This document shows, piece by piece, positions 7,495-14,304 of a DNA stretch of 15,918 nucleotides. The position numbers were made by a program, and so were the translations under genes. The notes beneath the pieces were generated by a model. It ran no database searches. It worked only from the letters and a program-made list of their open reading frames with translations, and was not told the DNA's origin. The DNA is from JANRIC01 sp033765345 (lineage in GTDB: Bacteria > Bacteroidota > Bacteroidia > Cytophagales > Microscillaceae). Numbering within the stretch: position 1 is the stretch's first letter; every line of letters begins with the position of its first letter. Location of the stretch: NCBI GenBank assembly GCA_033765345.1, contig JANRIC010000011.1, positions 1 to 15,918 of the forward strand, written 5' to 3'.

Positions 7495-8681
7495 AAACCC
7501 TGATAAAACTGGAACAGACCTGGCGTTGGTTCGGACCTCATGACCCGGTAAGCCTGAGCGATATTCGCCAGACAGGTGCCACCGGGATCGTCACGGCATT
7601 GCACCATATCCCCAATGGAGAAGTCTGGAGCATGGAAGAAATTCTGCTCAGGAAAATGACCATCGAGTCTGCCCACCTGCGCTGGTCAGTCGTAGAGAGT
7701 GTGCCTGTACACGAAACCATCAAAACCCGCAGCGGTAATTTTCAACAATATATCGACAATTATAAACAAACACTTTTTCATCTGGGGCAATGTGGTATTG
7801 ATACGGTTTGTTATAATTTTATGCCCTTGTTAGATTGGACGCGTACCGAACTCGACTATCGGGTGGCGGATGGTTCTGAGGCTTTGTACTTCGAATGGCC
7901 TGCTCTGGCTGCCTTTGACTTATTCATTTTACAAAGAAAAAATGCCTCTCAGGATTATTCCCCTGAAATGATCCAAATGGCAAAATTATATTACAGTCAT
8001 CTGAAAGATCCGCAAATAGAAAAACTCTCTCGAACCATCATCGCTGGTCTTCCAGGTTCCGAAGAAGGATATACCCTGGATGAATTCCGGGAAAAACTAC
8101 AAACTTACGATGGAATCCACGCCGATGATCTTCGGAAAAACCTGATTGAATTTCTCCGTGAAATTACACCCGCAGCCGAATCAGCCGGCGTAAATCTTGC
8201 CATTCACCCGGATGATCCGCCTTTCTCAATCTTAGGGCTGCCTCGTGTAATGAGTATCGAAAACGATTTTAAAACCCTTTTGGAAGCTGTACCCTCTGCA
8301 AACAATGGTTTTACTTTTTGTAGCGGCTCGCTGGGTGCTAGAGCCGACAATGACCTGCCAGGAATCATCGAACGACTAGGAGATCGAATTCATTTTATAC
8401 ACCTTAGAAATGTACAAAAAGATGAAATCGGTAATTTCTACGAAGCAGATCATCTGGACGGCGACGTGGATATGTTTGCGGTGATGACAGCACTCTTAAA
8501 AAAACAACAAAAACGACTTAAATCGATGCCTATGCGCCCTGATCACGGACATAAAATGCTTGATGATCTCCATAAAAAAACCAATCCGGGCTACTCAGCC
8601 ATCGGACGATTGCGGGGGCTTGCCGAATTAAGAGGATTAGAGCTAGGTATTTTACGTAATTTTTCACAAATTAAGCCCTAA
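7491..8681 (+). CDS. uxuA: Mannonate dehydratase
   Basis: This enzyme dehydrates D-mannonate to 2-keto-3-deoxygluconate (KDG) in the cytosol. The opening EQTWRWFGPHDPVSLSDIR and TGATGIVTALHHIPNGEVW are signatures of UxuA. The metal ligands of the family are visible: His239 (IHPDDPP), Cys277 (FCSGSLG), His304 (IHLRN) and Asp351 (RPDHGHKM). The start chosen is ATG 7491, which overlaps the uxaB stop as ATGA and gives 396 aa, the normal length. A longer open frame reaches back to 7398, but the added residues run inside uxaB and have no family counterpart. Translational coupling to uxaB is likely. The next gene, uxaC, starts 11 bp after the stop. Confidence 0.95.
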   Translation: MKTLIKLEQTWRWFGPHDPVSLSDIRQTGATGIVTALHHIPNGEVWSMEEILLRKMTIESAHLRWSVVESVPVHETIKTRSGNFQQYIDNYKQTLFHLGQCGIDTVCYNFMPLLDWTRTELDYRVADGSEALYFEWPALAAFDLFILQRKNASQDYSPEMIQMAKLYYSHLKDPQIEKLSRTIIAGLPGSEEGYTLDEFREKLQTYDGIHADDLRKNLIEFLREITPAAESAGVNLAIHPDDPPFSILGLPRVMSIENDFKTLLEAVPSANNGFTFCSGSLGARADNDLPGIIERLGDRIHFIHLRNVQKDEIGNFYEADHLDGDVDMFAVMTALLKKQQKRLKSMPMRPDHGHKMLDDLHKKTNPGYSAIGRLRGLAELRGLELGILRNFSQIKP

Positions 8682-8692
8682 AAAATCAATCC

Positions 8693-10108
8693 ATGAAAAA
8701 CTTTTTAGACCATCATTTTCTTTTGCACAATGAGACAGCCGAAATGCTCTACTACCAGTATGCCGCTGCCCTACCACTGATCGATTATCACAATCACCTC
8801 TCCCCCAAAGACATCGCCCTGAACCGCCGATTTGACAACCTGAGCCAAGCCTGGCTTGAAGGTGATCATTATAAGTGGAGAGCCATGCGCACCAACGGCA
8901 TTCAGGAAAAATACTGCACAGGAAATGCCAATGACTGGGAGAAATTTGAAAAATGGGCTAGTACCGTTCCCAATACCTTGCGTAATCCTCTTTATCATTG
9001 GACACACCTGGAGCTGCAAAGATATTTTGATATACAGGATTTGCTCAATACCCAATCTGCCCGAAAAATCTATGAAGAAGCTTCTACCAAACTTCGTCAG
9101 CCTGATTTTGCTGTCAGAAGTTTGCTTGAAAAAATGAAAGTAGAGCTAATCTGCACCACCGATGACCCGATCGACTCCCTGGAATTTCACCAAAAAATAC
9201 AACTCGATCATCTCAACTTTCAGGTATTTCCTACCTTTCGCCCAGATAAGCCTATTCTTTGGGTAAATAACCAAGCTGCCTTTAATCAATACCTGGATCA
9301 ACTCGCTGATGTAAGCGGCGTAGAAATCCGTAATTTTCAGGATTTGAAATATGCCCTCGAAGCCAGGGTTGACTTTTTTCACCGCTTGGGTTGTCGTCTG
9401 GCTGATCACGGACTGGAATCTATCCCCCCCGCAGCCACTACCGACACAAAAACCGAAGCCATTTTTGACAAAGCCCGTCTGGGTAAATCACTAAACCCCG
9501 AAGAAACCCATCAATATCAATACGATTTGCTCTTTTTTCTGGGCACACTGTATCACAGCAAAGGCTGGACACAACAATTCCACCTCGGTGCTCTACGCAA
9601 CAACAACACCCGGATGATGCGATCTATCGGCCCAGATACTGGATTTGATTCCATCGGGGATTTTAAGCAGGCGAAAAGTCTGGTGAGATTCCTAGATGAT
9701 TTAGATAAAAATAATCAACTTCCCCGAACTATTTTATACAACCTCAACCCTGCCGATAATGAAATCTTTGCTACCCTCATCGGGAATTTCAATGACGGAT
9801 CAATCCCTGGTAAAGTACAATTTGGTTCAGGCTGGTGGTTCAATGACCAGAAAGACGGCATGGAGCGACAAATCAACGCCCTCTCCAACATGGGTTTGCT
9901 GAGTTGCTTCGTGGGAATGCTCACGGATTCACGCAGCTTTTTGTCCTTCCCACGCCACGAGTATTTCCGCAGAATACTCTGCAACCTACTGGGACAAGAC
10001 GTAGAAAGGGGCGAATTACCTCTTGACCGTGAGCTGTTGGGGCAATTGGTACAAAATATATGCTATTACAATGCTAAAAATTATTTCGAGTTTATCCACA
10101 AAAAATAA
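8693..10108 (+). CDS. uxaC: Glucuronate/galacturonate isomerase
   Basis: This 471-aa uronate isomerase of the amidohydrolase superfamily interconverts D-glucuronate with D-fructuronate and D-galacturonate with D-tagaturonate, the first cytosolic step. The metal-binding His-x-His is at residues 33-35 (LIDYHNHLSP). CTTDDPIDSL follows at 154-163, GWTQQFHLGALRNNNTRMM lies near 300, and the C-terminal TDSRSFLSFPRHEYFRR has the conserved Asp at 412. Length is typical of UxaC. It lies between uxuA and kdgK with 11- and 10-bp gaps, so all four are likely on one transcript. Which uronate is used cannot be told from this enzyme, since UxaC handles both. Confidence 0.95.
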   Translation: MKNFLDHHFLLHNETAEMLYYQYAAALPLIDYHNHLSPKDIALNRRFDNLSQAWLEGDHYKWRAMRTNGIQEKYCTGNANDWEKFEKWASTVPNTLRNPLYHWTHLELQRYFDIQDLLNTQSARKIYEEASTKLRQPDFAVRSLLEKMKVELICTTDDPIDSLEFHQKIQLDHLNFQVFPTFRPDKPILWVNNQAAFNQYLDQLADVSGVEIRNFQDLKYALEARVDFFHRLGCRLADHGLESIPPAATTDTKTEAIFDKARLGKSLNPEETHQYQYDLLFFLGTLYHSKGWTQQFHLGALRNNNTRMMRSIGPDTGFDSIGDFKQAKSLVRFLDDLDKNNQLPRTILYNLNPADNEIFATLIGNFNDGSIPGKVQFGSGWWFNDQKDGMERQINALSNMGLLSCFVGMLTDSRSFLSFPRHEYFRRILCNLLGQDVERGELPLDRELLGQLVQNICYYNAKNYFEFIHKK

Positions 10109-10118
10109 AATTTAACCT

Positions 10119-11156
10119 ATGAAAACCATTGTCACTTTTGGAGAAATTATGCTACGCCTGGCCACACCGGGTTATCTCCGAATCCCTCAAACTGAAACAT
10201 TTGAAGCTACCTACGGCGGTGGCGAAGCCAATGTGGCCGTTTCTCTGGCCAATTACGGTCTGCACCCTGTATTTGTAACGCGTCTGCCTAACAATGATCT
10301 GGGGCAAGCTGCTTTGATGAATTTACGCAAGTATGGCGTAGATACCAAGCAGATCATCTGGGGAGGTGATCGCTTAGGAATTTATTTTCTGGAAACCGGA
10401 GCCGTAAGCCGAGGCAGCAAGGTAGTTTATGACCGCGCCGGCTCTTCTATAGCCACCATCCAAAAAGGAATGATTGATTGGGAAAATGTATTACAATCTG
10501 CCCATTGGTTTCATTGGACGGGCATCACACCAGCCATCTCTCAAAGTGCCGCCGACGTCTGCTTAGAAGCCATTCAAACAGCCAATAAGCTGGGAGTACC
10601 GGTTTCTACAGACCTAAACTACCGCAAAAACCTCTGGAAATACGGCAAATCTGCTACCGAAGTCATGCAAGAACTTGTGAAAGGCTGTGATGTGATCCTG
10701 GGAAATGAAGAAGATGCCGAAAAAGTATTTGGCATTCATCCCGAAGGTGTAGACGTGACTCAGGGCGAAAGTATGGAAGCACTCGCTTATGAATCGGTTT
10801 GTAAACAACTGATGGCGAAGTTTCCCCGATGCCAAAAGGCTATCATCACTTTACGCGGCTCACTGAATGCCAATCATAATTCCTGGTCGGGTGTACTCTA
10901 TGATGGCAAACAACTTTTTGAAGCACCTACTTATCAAATTACGCACATCGTAGATCGTGTGGGTGGAGGAGATTCCTTTATGGGAGGTTTGATTTACGGA
11001 CTGCTGACGTATGGCGAAGATTCTCAAAAAGCTTTAAATTTTGCAGTAGCAGCTTCTTGCCTCAAACATACCATCAAAGGCGACTTTAATATGGTCACTG
11101 TAGAGGAAGTAGAAAAACTCATGAGTGGCGACGCTTCGGGAAGGGTATCTAGGTAA
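10119..11156 (+). CDS. kdgK: 2-keto-3-deoxygluconate kinase
   Basis: This 345-aa PfkB-family sugar kinase phosphorylates KDG to KDPG with ATP. It opens with VTFGEIMLRLATPGY and the Gly-rich substrate loop ATYGGGEANVAVSLANYG. It carries STDLNYRKNLW in the middle and the anion-hole motif DRVGGGDSFMGG near the C-terminus, with Asp285 as the expected catalytic base. The Leu-Arg-Leu-x-x-Pro opening is typical of KdgK-type kinases rather than fructokinases. Its stop codon TAA at 11154-11156 is already part of the AATTAA repeat tract, so the gene end abuts a large repeat block. Its C-terminal extension GDASGRVSR is not obviously conserved. The natural next step, KDPG aldolase, is encoded 1 kb downstream beyond the repeats. 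Confidence 0.92.
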   Translation: MKTIVTFGEIMLRLATPGYLRIPQTETFEATYGGGEANVAVSLANYGLHPVFVTRLPNNDLGQAALMNLRKYGVDTKQIIWGGDRLGIYFLETGAVSRGSKVVYDRAGSSIATIQKGMIDWENVLQSAHWFHWTGITPAISQSAADVCLEAIQTANKLGVPVSTDLNYRKNLWKYGKSATEVMQELVKGCDVILGNEEDAEKVFGIHPEGVDVTQGESMEALAYESVCKQLMAKFPRCQKAIITLRGSLNANHNSWSGVLYDGKQLFEAPTYQITHIVDRVGGGDSFMGGLIYGLLTYGEDSQKALNFAVAASCLKHTIKGDFNMVTVEEVEKLMSGDASGRVSR

Positions 11157-11757
11157 TTAAATTAATTAAGGGAATTAAGAGAATTAAAGAAATTAAGAAT
11201 TAAGGGAATTAAGAATTAAGAAAATTAAGAGAATTAAGGGAATTAAGAATTAAGGGAATTAAGAATTAAAGAAATTAAGAATTAAGGGAATTAAGAATTA
11301 AAGAAATTAAGAATTAAGGGAATTAAGAATTAAGAAAATTAAGAGAATTAAGGGAATTAAGAATTAAGGGAATTAAGAATTAAGGGAATTAAGAATTAAG
11401 AAAATTAAGAGAATTAAGGGAATTAAGAATTAAGAAAATTAAGAATTAAGAAAATTAAGAGAATTAAGGGAATTAAGAATTAAGGGAATTAAGAATTAAG
11501 GGAATTAAGAATTAAGGGAATTAAGAATTAAGGGAATTAAGAATTAAGAAAATTAAGAGAATTAAGGGAATTAAGAATTAAGAAAATTAAGAGAATTAAG
11601 GGAATTAAGAATTAAGGGAATTAAGAATTAAGGGAATTAAGAATTAAGAAAATTAAGAATTAAGAAAATTAAGAGAATTAAGGGAATTAAGAATTAAGGG
11701 AATTAAGAATTAAGAAAATTAAGAATTAAAGAAATTAAGAATTAAGGGAATTAAGAA
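11155..11757 (+). repeat. C-free AATTAA satellite array with ordered linkers
   Basis: After a short lead-in, 11164-11755 consists of 72 perfect AATTAA hexamers, each followed by a linker. Linkers are only G (28), or one of GGG, GAG, GAA and AGA (44 together); 72x6 + 28x1 + 44x3 equals the observed 592 bp. After the first few units, GGG and AGA are always followed by G, and GAG is always followed by GGG. This gives 16-bp modules (GGG-G, GAA-G, AGA-G) and a 34-bp module (GAA-GAG-GGG-G). The top strand has no C from 11150 to 11771. Every hexamer holds TAA and spacing alternates 7 and 9, so all frames are closed on both strands. It is non-coding; the function is unknown. Confidence 0.93.
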
Positions 11758-11778
11758 TGGGATGTGGAATGCCTAGCA

Positions 11779-11988
11779 ATTTGTAAGTCAAGCAAAGAAA
11801 TGACGCAAGTGCGTAAAGAAATCTGTAAGTCAAGCAAAGAAATGACGCAAGTGCGTAAAGAAATTTGTAAGTCAGGTAAAGAAATGACGCAAGTGCGTAA
11901 AGAAATCTGTAAGGAGAGCAAAGAAATTATGTAGGTGCATAAAGAAATCTGCAAGGCAAGTAAAGAAATTACGTAAGTGCGTAAAGAA
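11779..11988 (+). repeat. Five 42-bp tandem repeats with 14-codon period
   Basis: Units start at 11779, 11821, 11863, 11905 and 11947. Units 1-3 are nearly identical; 4 and 5 have diverged. Each unit is itself two related halves built on G(T/C)AAAGAAAT. The plus-strand frame reads as repeated 14-residue units such as CKSSKEMTQVRKEI, two heptad-like blocks, but it lacks an ATG and is interrupted by TAG in unit 4 (11932) and TAA in unit 5. The minus strand is open over much of the array but encodes only a monotonous hydrophobic repeat. It is best read as a non-coding or decayed repeat. Confidence 0.88.
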
Positions 11989-12015
11989 ATGACTATCGGA
12001 GTAATGATAATTTAC

Positions 12016-12168
12016 TATACTCAAACCGAAGTGGTTTTAATACAAAAACAAGACCCTCACAGGGGAGCTTTTAGCACTTAAATCATGAATAATCAAGCTA
12101 ATCAATCAAGAAAACTTGCCCCGCAGGGGTCTTGTGTTTCCTAAATCACTTTAATCTGGGTATAAAAT
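12016..12168. mobile_element. MITE-like palindromic element, copy 2 (fuller copy)
   Basis: This is the longer copy of the element at 17-145, in the same orientation. Outer arms 12016-12036 and 12144-12164 match at 15 of 21 positions. An inner perfect 9-bp pair, ACAAGACCC (12048-12056) with GGGTCTTGT (12127-12135), extends the palindrome to arms of roughly 50 bp. Each arm carries a mini-hairpin, CCCT-CAC-AGGG at 12054-12064 and CCCC-GCA-GGGG at 12119-12129. It has no coding capacity. It ends 13 bp before eda, so it occupies the place where an eda promoter would be expected. Confidence 0.7.
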
Positions 12169-12181
12169 CAAAAAAATCAAT

Positions 12182-12853
12182 ATGGCAAAATTTACAAGAA
12201 TACAAGTAGCCCAAAGGATGGCAGAAAGTGGATTTATCCCGGTCTTTTTCCATCCCGATTTAGAGACAGCACAGCAGGTACTCAAAGCTTGTTATGAGGG
12301 TGGATGTAGGGTGTTTGAATTTACCAATCGGGATGCGCTGGCACACGAAGTATTTGGCGAATTGAAAAAATATGCTGTTCGTGAATTACCCGAAATGATG
12401 CTGGGAATCGGTACAGTGATAGATGCACCAACAGCAGCACTGTACATGCAATTGGATGCTGATTTTGTGGTATCACCGATCGTAAGCGAAGAAATGGCCA
12501 AGGTCTGCAACCGCCGTAAAGTTATGTGGATTCCTGGCTGTGCCACGCTTTCAGAAATGCTGTACGGGCTTGAATTGGGCGCAGAAGTAGTCAAAGCCTT
12601 TCCGGCAGGGCAATTAGGCGGTCCGGCTTTTGTAAAAGCTGTCAAAGCCCCTTGCCCCTGGATCAGTATTATGCCTACGGGCGGCGTAACGCCTGATGAA
12701 ACCAACCTGAGAGCTTGGTTCGAGGCTGGCGTGACTTGCGTAGGCATGGGTTCGCAAATGATCCCCCAAGACGTGATCAAAAACAAAGATTTTGCTACAC
12801 TGACCCAGAAAGTAAAAGAAGTGGTGGAGATTATTCAAAAAATAAAAAATTGA
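12182..12853 (+). CDS. eda: KDPG/KHG aldolase
   Basis: This 223-aa class I aldolase cleaves 2-keto-3-deoxy-6-phosphogluconate to pyruvate and glyceraldehyde-3-phosphate, the last step of the uronate route. The Schiff-base lysine is Lys138 in VVKAFPAGQLGG. Glu46 in VFEFTNR is the expected general acid/base and Arg50 follows. LGIGTV, DFVVSPIVS, WIPGCAT and PTGGVTPDETN match the (beta/alpha)8 barrel of the family. The ATG at 12182 gives the usual N-terminus (MAKFTRIQVAQRM). The gene is separated from kdgK by about 1 kb of repeats and lies 13 bp after the MITE-like element, so it either relies on read-through or uses a promoter within the repeats. dctP follows after one base. Confidence 0.94.
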   Translation: MAKFTRIQVAQRMAESGFIPVFFHPDLETAQQVLKACYEGGCRVFEFTNRDALAHEVFGELKKYAVRELPEMMLGIGTVIDAPTAALYMQLDADFVVSPIVSEEMAKVCNRRKVMWIPGCATLSEMLYGLELGAEVVKAFPAGQLGGPAFVKAVKAPCPWISIMPTGGVTPDETNLRAWFEAGVTCVGMGSQMIPQDVIKNKDFATLTQKVKEVVEIIQKIKN

Positions 12854-12854
12854 G

Positions 12855-13832
12855 ATGAAAAAAGGAATGTTAATAGGGAAAGGAGTGCTTCTGTACCTGA
12901 TTTTGACGGCTTGTAGCACACAAAAAAGTATAAAGACGCTCAAGCTGGCACACGGACTGGATGTAAACCATTCCGTTCACAAAGCCATGGTACTGTTGAG
13001 CGAAAAACTTCAGGAAAAATCCGGTGGAAAGCTTCGTGTGGAGATTTATGCCAACTCCCAACTCGGATACGAAAGAGAGTGCCTGGAGCTACTTCAGATC
13101 GGTAGCTTGGACATGACTAAAGTATCGGCTGCCGTGATGGAAAATTTTGCGCCACGTACACAGGTATTTAGCCTGCCTTATATATTTAAGAATCGGGCGC
13201 ATCACTATAAAGTACTCGATAGTAAAATCGGACGGGAATTGCTTCGGGAAGGTGAAAAGTACTGGCTTAGAGGACTGTGCTTTTATGATGCCGGTAGCCG
13301 GAGTTTTTATACCAAAAATACCCCCATAAATACTCCCGAAGACCTCAGAGGGCTGAAAATCAGGGTGCAAAATAGCCCTACTGCAATCAATATGGTGCGT
13401 GCCTTCGGTGGTTCGGCAACCCCTATTTCCTGGGGAGAATTGTATACCGCTTTGCAACAAGGGGTGGTAGACGGTGCCGAAAATAATCCACCCAGTTTTT
13501 ACCTTTCCAGACATTATGAGGTATGTAAGTATTATAGCCTGAATGAGCATAGTTTCGTACCGGATATGTTGATGATTAGCACCCATACCTGGAAAAAACT
13601 CCTTCCTGAGGAGCGAAAATGGCTACAAGAAGCAGTGACCGAATCGGTCATTTACCAAAGAAAATTATGGCAGGAGTCTGAAAAAGAGTCCCTTGAGGCG
13701 GTTCAGAAAGCTGGTGTTAAAATTTTATATCCTCCCAAAAAGAGTTTTGCACAAAAAGTACAAAAACTCTACGAAAGTTATACCACTAACCGAGCACTTT
13801 ATCAACTTATTCGAGATATTCAAAATCTATGA
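12855..13832 (+). CDS. dctP: TRAP transporter substrate-binding lipoprotein (DctP family)
   Basis: This 325-aa solute-binding protein of the DctP family captures the substrate, probably a hexuronate given the neighbours, and delivers it to DctQM. It has a hydrophobic signal (residues 3-17) ending in the lipobox LTAC, so Cys20 should be lipidated; many DctP proteins are instead free periplasmic proteins. Family features are KLAHGLDVNHSVHKA at the mature N-terminus, YANSQLGYERE, LKIRVQNSP with the conserved carboxylate-binding Arg170, and GVVDGAENNPPSFY. The start lies one base after the eda stop and the stop overlaps dctQ as ATGA, so eda-dctPQM form a tight unit. The ligand is inferred from context only. 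Confidence 0.93.
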   Translation: MKKGMLIGKGVLLYLILTACSTQKSIKTLKLAHGLDVNHSVHKAMVLLSEKLQEKSGGKLRVEIYANSQLGYERECLELLQIGSLDMTKVSAAVMENFAPRTQVFSLPYIFKNRAHHYKVLDSKIGRELLREGEKYWLRGLCFYDAGSRSFYTKNTPINTPEDLRGLKIRVQNSPTAINMVRAFGGSATPISWGELYTALQQGVVDGAENNPPSFYLSRHYEVCKYYSLNEHSFVPDMLMISTHTWKKLLPEERKWLQEAVTESVIYQRKLWQESEKESLEAVQKAGVKILYPPKKSFAQKVQKLYESYTTNRALYQLIRDIQNL

Positions 13833-14296
13833 AAAAAATAATAGACCGTCTACTAGAATTTATTCTGGTTACTTTGATGATGTTCCTGGTACTGGATGTC
13901 ATCTGGCAAGTTTTTGCAAGGTATATTTTAAAAGACCCCAGTTCTTATACAGACGAATTAGCCCGCTTTCTGCTGATTTGGGTCAGTTTACTGGGTGCTG
14001 CCTATGCCCATGGACAAAAAAAGCACCTTGCCATTGATATTTTTCCACAAAGCCTGAACCCCTACAATCAAAAACGTTTGGATCAACTCATACAAATCCT
14101 AGTAATTGGGTTTTCCTTGTGCGTCTTGTGTATCGGTGGTGGGCGGCTGGTGTTTATCACCCTCTACTTGAAGCAATTGTCATCCGCCCTGCAATTACCA
14201 TTGGGCTTTGTCTATATGGTGATTCCTTTAAGTGGAAGCTTGATTGTGTTTTATGGGGTTTATCATTTAATGTATTACGAAACAAAAAAATCATAA
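13829..14296 (+). CDS. dctQ: TRAP transporter small membrane subunit
   Basis: This 155-aa membrane protein is the small subunit of a TRAP transporter that pairs with DctM in the cytoplasmic membrane. It shows four hydrophobic segments, near residues 9-29, 45-62, 89-112 and 125-150. The family pattern around DVIWQVFARYIL and YTDELARFLLIWVSLLGAA is clear, followed by a cytosolic or loop segment KKHLAIDIFPQSL. Length is typical. Its ATG overlaps the dctP stop by 4 nt, and dctM starts 8 bp after its stop, so the three subunits are probably made in step. Confidence 0.92.
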   Translation: MKKIIDRLLEFILVTLMMFLVLDVIWQVFARYILKDPSSYTDELARFLLIWVSLLGAAYAHGQKKHLAIDIFPQSLNPYNQKRLDQLIQILVIGFSLCVLCIGGGRLVFITLYLKQLSSALQLPLGFVYMVIPLSGSLIVFYGVYHLMYYETKKS

Positions 14297-14304
14297 TATT
14301 GATC

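Noticed and set aside
11764..11934. Plus-strand GTG-started frame encoding heptad-like repeats
   Set aside because: It has no ATG, follows a stop-rich tract, and is cut by TAG; kept only as a possible relic in the findings.
11751..11954. 67-codon minus-strand ORF over the 42-bp repeats
   Set aside because: It merely reflects the 14-codon period; the product is a monotonous hydrophobic repeat with no start context, and the array is better explained as a repeat.
11155..11988. CRISPR array
   Set aside because: The repeats are contiguous or separated by 1-3 bases, with no unique spacers of CRISPR length and no cas genes.
14119..14304. N-terminal extension of dctM
   Set aside because: It lies mostly within dctQ in another frame; ATG 14305 gives the family start and length.
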